Below the pieces are notes generated by a model. It was not told where the DNA came from. It did not search any database and was given only the letters and a program-made list of their open reading frames with translations. A stretch of 17,358 nucleotides of DNA from the NCBI GenBank assembly GCA_964511405.1, contig CAZEFK010000160.1, positions 1-17,358 on the forward strand. The letters are read 5' to 3'. Below are positions 14,311 through 17,358 of the stretch, one piece after another; position 1 is the first letter of the stretch; each line of letters begins with the position of its first letter. The stretch is from CAZEFK01 sp964511405. Lineage in GTDB: Bacteria; Pseudomonadota; Alphaproteobacteria; Elsterales; Elsteraceae. Made by a program: the position numbers and the translations under genes.

Positions 14311-14781
14311 ATGAGCGCGCCAGCGCTTCTGATCTGCAGCTACCGAGAGGCCCAGCGCCGACGCTGGGACGGGTGGGATGCGATCATCTCGATAGCCTCG
14401 CCCGGGTCGGCCGACGTGGTCACCATGGAGAGCCCGGGCTCACCCCGAGTCACCGTCCTGCGGTTCGACAACATCACCGAGGCGCAGGACGGTCGCCAGC
14501 TCGCCGGTGCCGGCGATGTAGCTCGGGCTCTCGACGTTGGCCGCGAGGTCGCGGATGGCCGCCTGCTGGTCCATTGCGGAGGCGGCTACGGCCGATCGCC
14601 GGCGATCGGCCTGGCGATCCTCGCAGATCGGCTCGGCCGGGACCGCGATGCTGCCGCCGTGAACGCTCTGTTCGAGATCGTGCCGGCGGCGACGCCCAAC
14701 CGATGGGTCGTCCAACTGGCGGACCAGATGTTGGCGCGTCAGGGGGCGTTAGTGCAGGCCCTGGCAGAGCGAAGGACATGA
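14311..14781 (+). CDS. CX5R tyrosine/dual-specificity phosphatase-like protein
   Basis: A 156-aa protein with a cysteine-phosphatase active site, VHCGGGYGRSPAIG: His88, nucleophile Cys89 and Arg95 in a CX5R loop followed by Ser96. An upstream loop RFDNITEAQDG (51-61) offers Asp53 as general acid, as in the small protein-tyrosine-phosphatase-like proteins of alphaproteobacteria. The N-terminus MSAPALLICSYREAQRRR leads into a beta strand AIISIAS. The AAGGAG at 14298-14303 lies seven bases from ATG 14311 and only one from the in-frame ATG 14305, so 14311 is preferred. The frame is open far upstream, but that part is a shadow of the BID-like gene. The stop overlaps an ATG of the next gene (ATGA, 14778-14781). 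The substrate is unknown. Confidence 0.75.
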   Translation: MSAPALLICSYREAQRRRWDGWDAIISIASPGSADVVTMESPGSPRVTVLRFDNITEAQDGRQLAGAGDVARALDVGREVADGRLLVHCGGGYGRSPAIGLAILADRLGRDRDAAAVNALFEIVPAATPNRWVVQLADQMLARQGALVQALAERRT

Positions 14782-14783
14782 AC

Positions 14784-14966
14784 ATGACCGGGCCCGAACG
14801 TGGAGCGCTCAGCATCGCCGAGCTGTGCGAGCGCTTTCCGGACACTTGGCGGCGGGAGGTCGACTCGGACGGTCGCGTGTCCTACGTCCTGCTCAAGCCC
14901 TTGCAGCTGATCTGTCCGGGGCGAGCGCTGGACCGGGTTGTACCCGCCAACATGACAAAGCGTTAA
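14784..14966 (+). CDS. 60-aa orphan protein coupled to the phosphatase
   Basis: Reads MTGPERGALSIAELCERFPD, then TWRREVDSDGRVSYVLLKPL and a tail ending VVPANMTKR. GAAGGA sits seven bases before ATG 14784; an earlier in-frame ATG at 14778 overlaps the phosphatase stop. The two genes share the same start layout (two ATGs six bases apart), and both use the second by spacing. The last ten codons fall inside the 5' edge of repeat copy 2, so the present C-terminus may have been made by the duplication, and the ancestral protein may have been longer. Family not recognised. Confidence 0.5.
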   Translation: MTGPERGALSIAELCERFPDTWRREVDSDGRVSYVLLKPLQLICPGRALDRVVPANMTKR

Positions 14967-15032
14967 GTAGCAATTTAACAGATATATCGACAAAACTAGC
15001 GCCATCGCAATCTGAGATGGGGCTGATCCGCG
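14935..15032 (+). promoter_or_regulatory. Conserved leader upstream of GIY-YIG gene, copy 2
   Basis: Counterpart of 12722-12818. It preserves CCAACATGACAAAGCGTT, GCAATTT, TCGACAA, the ATCT-N-AGAT inverted repeat (15010-15018) and CTGATCCGCG before the start. Its beginning doubles as the coding end of the 60-aa orphan. Confidence 0.5.
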
Positions 15033-15299
15033 ATGGCCTACGAGACCTACGTCCTGCGCAGCGAAAGCGATCCCCGGCAGACCTATGTCGGACAGAGCGC
15101 TGATGCCGACCGACGCCTACTCCAGCACAATGGGCTGGTCGACACACCTCCCTGGTGGACGAAAGGCCACACCCGCCTCTATCGGCCTTGGGCGATGGTC
15201 CATCGGGAGGCATTTGCGACCCGCCACGAGGCGGTCGCACGGGAACAAGAGATCAAGGCGAACTCCAGCTTACGCGCCCGCCTGGCAGGGAAGTACTGA
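15033..15299 (+). CDS. GIY-YIG nuclease-like protein, copy 2 (88 aa)
   Basis: Same length and architecture as the copy at 12819, with six residue changes: N13D, S41W, E44K, E65H, R72Q, R76A. All motif positions are unchanged (YVL, YVG at 18-20, RR at 27-28, HN at 32-33, the VHREAF and EAVARE segments). The changes cluster in the loop after TPP and in the C-terminal helix, which may alter substrate or partner choice rather than catalysis. Its stop overlaps the next ATG by one base, exactly as in copy 1, so the coupled arrangement has been kept. Retention of an intact second copy suggests function rather than decay. Confidence 0.85.
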   Translation: MAYETYVLRSESDPRQTYVGQSADADRRLLQHNGLVDTPPWWTKGHTRLYRPWAMVHREAFATRHEAVAREQEIKANSSLRARLAGKY

Positions 15300-15541
15300 T
15301 GGACGGCCGTATCGGGCCCGCGGTCAGCCGCACAACGATCCTTGGCCACCAGGTCTGCGAGTGGCTCCGCGACGATCCGGGGCCGCCGCCGACCACGATA
15401 CTCGCCGGCTATGTCGTCCTGAACGCGAACGGCAGCGTGGTCAAGACCGGCAGCCGGGAAGAGTGCGACAGCTGGGTGGCGAACGCCCTCGCCACCCACC
15501 AGCGCCAAGCCGCATATCGGCCCGACCCATTCACCCGATGA
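15299..15541 (+). CDS. 80-aa partner protein of the GIY-YIG cassette, copy 2
   Basis: The 80-aa paralogue of the protein at 13085, from MDGRIGPAVSRTTILGHQV to YRPDPFTR. The frame is open about 48 codons upstream, but that part is a shadow of the GIY-YIG gene; the coupled ATG at 15299, with its GGGAAG five bases upstream, matches copy 1. Substitutions are few and mild (T/I, V/I, ST/AN, R/S, S/T, H/R). It is the last plus-strand gene before the convergent HEPN gene. Function unknown. Confidence 0.75.
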   Translation: MDGRIGPAVSRTTILGHQVCEWLRDDPGPPPTTILAGYVVLNANGSVVKTGSREECDSWVANALATHQRQAAYRPDPFTR

Positions 15542-15570
15542 TCGGCGTCCGACGTTCTCACCTGCGACTT

Positions 15571-15588
15571 CGCCCGCACTGGCGGGCG
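15571..15588. terminator. Perfect 7-bp GC hairpin between convergent genes
   Basis: CGCCCGC-ACTG-GCGGGCG forms a 7-bp stem with a four-base loop, 30 bp after the 80-aa gene and 84 bp from the end of the convergent HEPN gene. The equivalent place after copy 1 keeps only a weaker CCGC/GCGG stem. There is no clear T-run, so it is a possible but unproven bidirectional terminator. Confidence 0.35.
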
Positions 15589-15671
15589 GAGAAGCTAGCC
15601 GCGCGCGAGCGGGCCTGTCTTGGGCACGGGCAGTGCGCGGCCTGGCCTGAATAGCGGTCGGCCCGCGCCAA

Positions 15672-16253
15672 TTAGGCATCCCCCTGGCGACGGGAGAGCG
15701 CCTGGACCAAGTGCGCGACGTCGGAAGGCGTGCCAGCTGCCACGTTCATCGGCAGTCCGTGACCGACAAAATGTCGGTGTGCAGTGTCGAGAAAATCCTG
15801 CACGGCCTGCCAGAACTCCACCCAGTCGGAGTCCGACGCCGCGCCTAGGTTCTCGCCGGCTGACAGCGCTTCTCGATCTAGGTGCGAGATGAATCGGTTA
15901 CGCGCGTCCCGTATCTTGCCGCGGAAGGCATGGATCTTCGCCGAAGAGGCGTCGAGCTTGGCGAGGACCTCTGGATTCTGGGCGAAATCACCGTTCTCGA
16001 GGATGAACAAGATCGTCGCATTGTCTCGCCCCATGGACTGAGGTGGGTCCGTGATCCGGCAGACCTGAAGGATCAGGTGCTCGCGAAGCGCCCAATAGAT
16101 GTCGCTGAAGAGCGTCGGCGCTGCCGCCGCAAGGGCTTCCTGTTGACGATGGATCTCCTGCAGGTGGCCATAGATCCTGCGCATGAAGTCGCAGTGGTTC
16201 GCGAGGCGGAGGATATCCCGTGAGGTGACGGACGCTGTCGTCGTGTTCGGCAT
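15672..16253 (-). CDS. HEPN-domain protein, AbiU2-like
   Basis: A 193-aa all-helical protein matching the HEPN_AbiU2 pattern: TLFSDIYWALREHLILQVCR, then ITDPPQSMGRDNATILFILE and a C-terminal HEPN motif RDARNRFISHLD. Arg118, Asn119 and His124 make the R-N-x4-H signature of HEPN ribonucleases, so the active site looks intact. AbiU2 takes part in abortive infection in Lactococcus, and other HEPN proteins are toxins or anti-phage RNases; RNase activity here is an inference. ATG 16253 is preceded by AGAGG; a TTG one codon earlier is less likely. There is no obvious MNT-type nucleotidyltransferase antitoxin next to it. It converges with the GIY-YIG cassette and lies downstream of the membrane protein gene on the same strand. 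Confidence 0.75.
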   Translation of the reverse strand: MPNTTTASVTSRDILRLANHCDFMRRIYGHLQEIHRQQEALAAAAPTLFSDIYWALREHLILQVCRITDPPQSMGRDNATILFILENGDFAQNPEVLAKLDASSAKIHAFRGKIRDARNRFISHLDREALSAGENLGAASDSDWVEFWQAVQDFLDTAHRHFVGHGLPMNVAAGTPSDVAHLVQALSRRQGDA

Positions 16254-16418
16254 CAAAGCCTCTCATCTGTCTCGCTCGCCCCAAGGAGAGGAACGCCTCA
16301 AGCACCTCCGATGTCAACGCGCACCTCCGACACGCCGTCATCGCTGCGCTCCCGACCACCATGTCGCGGGCACCCGCTGAGCTTGGACGGCCGCCGGCGA
16401 GCAGACCTCGATGCGGCC

Positions 16419-17063
16419 CTATCTCAGGCTCGACCCGGCACCGCACCCAAAGCTGCGATCCGCCGCACGTTCGATCTCCCTGACTTTCGCGGCAAAGCTC
16501 TTGTGAAGCTCTTGGGTCAGTCGGTGATTGCGAAAGACCCCATACCCGCACCCGACCAGGAGCAGCACGCCCAATGGGGTACTCCACCAGAGAAGCGCTC
16601 CCAGCCCCAGAAAGCCGGCCGCCAACGTCAAGACGCCCTCCACGTTGTTGTATTTAAATATTGGCTGATAGTCTCTGGGGCGTGACACAGCAACGCAATC
16701 TCCGGTGTTGTGGTTTTTTGCAAACACGCAGTACTCTCGGCCGCCACCTTTGCTACTGACCACCGACACGGTCACGATATGCCCGTCCCGCGCGACCAAT
16801 CTGGCGTTCTGAAGATGATACGCCCTTTCATCTTCTCCAGACTTCAAGAAGAACTCGCGATTTTCGATCGATTTTGAGCGCACAACTGGTGCCCGCACAT
16901 ACCCGCCACCGGCTCCGAGCACCCCACCACCTCCAGAGCTGCTTACAATCGTCTCGGAGTATGTGGCACCGGAATGATACTCGCCCTGAAACGCGCGAAA
17001 CTCCAATATCTGCCCATTTGGCAAAAGATGATCACCGTTATTCTCCAACGATATCCACGACAT
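16419..17063 (-). CDS. Hypothetical protein with C-terminal membrane hairpin
   Basis: A 214-aa protein (222 aa if ATG 17087 is used; 17063 has GGGGGAG nine bases upstream and is preferred). Counting from 17063, the first 140 residues are soluble and strand-rich, with a Ser/Gly-rich loop (SSSGGGGVLGAGGG) and phrases such as NREFFLKSGEDERAYHLQNA. Near residue 145 VEGVLTLAAGFLGLGALLWW and LGVLLLVGCGYGVF form two membrane helices split by a short STP turn. A basic, charged tail follows (RNHRLTQELHKSFAAKVREI). Both soluble parts would face the same side, probably the cytoplasm. Codon use is less GC-rich than in the chromosomal genes, suggesting transfer. I do not recognise the family. It lies 165 bp upstream of the HEPN gene on the same strand. 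Confidence 0.7.
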   Translation of the reverse strand: MSWISLENNGDHLLPNGQILEFRAFQGEYHSGATYSETIVSSSGGGGVLGAGGGYVRAPVVRSKSIENREFFLKSGEDERAYHLQNARLVARDGHIVTVSVVSSKGGGREYCVFAKNHNTGDCVAVSRPRDYQPIFKYNNVEGVLTLAAGFLGLGALLWWSTPLGVLLLVGCGYGVFRNHRLTQELHKSFAAKVREIERAADRSFGCGAGSSLR

Positions 17064-17224
17064 CCTTTCCAACTCCCCCACCTTCATTGCGGATCGCTCT
17101 CAGTCGCACATCGAACCCAGGCATTCCCCGCACCGAAGTACTTCAGTTAGCACAGGCTATCCATTCCGACATCTAAGAGCAGCCGCATCGCTCGCATCTC
17201 AAGCGCTGCTGCCGGCGGAATGTA

Positions 17225-17253
17225 GACTATAGTCCGTGGTTCTATAGTCCACA
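17225..17253 (+). promoter_or_regulatory. Tandem operator resembling restriction-modification controller (C-protein) boxes
   Basis: GACTATAGTC (17225-17234, a perfect palindrome) is followed by CGTG and a second TATAGTC (17243-17249). The two TATAGTC elements are separated by eight bases, CGTGGTTC. As I recall the C.Esp1396I operator, it has TATAGTC, CGTG plus four bases, then TATAGTC at the same spacing. The second TATAGT also fits a -10 whose start point would be at the ATG at 17254, as in the leaderless transcripts of many C genes. Found by eye; it needs a motif scan. Confidence 0.5.
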
Positions 17254-17307
17254 ATGTCGCCGCATCCACGTATGGATGCGCGGCAGCTGGTCGGTCGTAA
17301 TCTGTAA
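17254..17307 (+). pseudogene. Truncated start of an XRE/C-protein-like gene
   Basis: The ATG five bases after the second operator half-site opens a 17-codon frame, MSPHPRMDARQLVGRNL, then TAA at 17305. The stretch DARQLVGRNL is how many XRE-family helix-turn-helix proteins begin, just before the LRxxRGLSQE helix. After the stop the same frame reads LCRVRDLSEGP, faintly like that helix, but the window ends at 17358. It is either a decayed controller gene, a junction left by rearrangement, or a short peptide. Confidence 0.35.
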
Positions 17308-17358
17308 GCGCTGTTCTCAGGCCACCTTTGTCGCGTTAGGGACTTGAGCGAAGGTCCA

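Larger units (their letters stand above)
14935..15583 (+). repeat. Direct repeat, copy 2 (GIY-YIG/80-aa cassette with leader)
   Basis: The second copy of the block at 12722-13369, including leader, both genes and about 40 bp of 3' flank. There is a one-base insertion in the leader (GGGG for GGG near 15020). The ATG that begins the BID-like frame after copy 1 (13338) is ACG at the equivalent place here (15552), and homology dies out soon after, so only a vestige of the third gene remains. Confidence 0.9.

Noticed and set aside
12722..15583. Composite transposon bounded by the direct repeats
   Set aside because: The repeats encode GIY-YIG and 80-aa proteins, not a transposase, and lack terminal inverted repeats; tandem duplication explains them better.

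Overview
The window is about 17.4 kb of very GC-rich DNA with dense, short-spaced genes. Family content and codon use suggest an alphaproteobacterium, probably of the Rhodospirillales type (an inference; no rRNA or other marker gene is present). I see no rRNA, tRNA or CRISPR array.

Region 1 (1-12599) looks like ordinary chromosome, made of small regulator-enzyme pairs. A truncated DHA2-type drug exporter (minus) is divergent from a LysR regulator. That regulator converges on a zinc-independent quinone-oxidoreductase-like MDR enzyme, which is divergent from a second LysR gene carrying a -1 frameshift. Then follow a GNAT acetyltransferase, a DUF1697 protein, a TfoX N-terminal-domain protein, a D(-)-tartrate dehydratase-like enolase-superfamily enzyme, a small helical protein, a tiny lipoprotein, a PAS_5 protein translationally coupled to a 769-aa 2OG-Fe(II) oxygenase, a DUF2892-like membrane protein, and a phenylalanine 4-hydroxylase divergent from an Lrp/AsnC regulator.

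Region 2 (about 12600-15670) is accessory. A two-gene cassette (88-aa GIY-YIG nuclease-like protein plus an 80-aa protein of unknown function, overlapping by one base) occurs twice in direct orientation, 2.21 kb apart. Each copy has a conserved leader of about 97 bp. Between the copies lie a relaxase-tail/BID-like gene interrupted by an in-frame TAA, a CX5R tyrosine/dual-specificity phosphatase, and a 60-aa orphan coupled to it. The second copy is followed by a short vestige of the sequence that follows the first, so the whole block looks like a duplicated module with its second unit truncated. This module is the best candidate in the window for an undescribed system.

Region 3 (about 15670-17358) is visibly less GC-rich and looks like a defence-type tail. 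It holds a HEPN (AbiU2-like) protein and a 214-222-aa protein with a C-terminal membrane hairpin, both on the minus strand. A tandem operator with the layout of restriction-modification controller (C-protein) boxes comes next. The open frame just downstream starts like an XRE/C-protein but stops after 17 codons, suggesting a decayed controller gene at the edge of a lost or rearranged R-M module.
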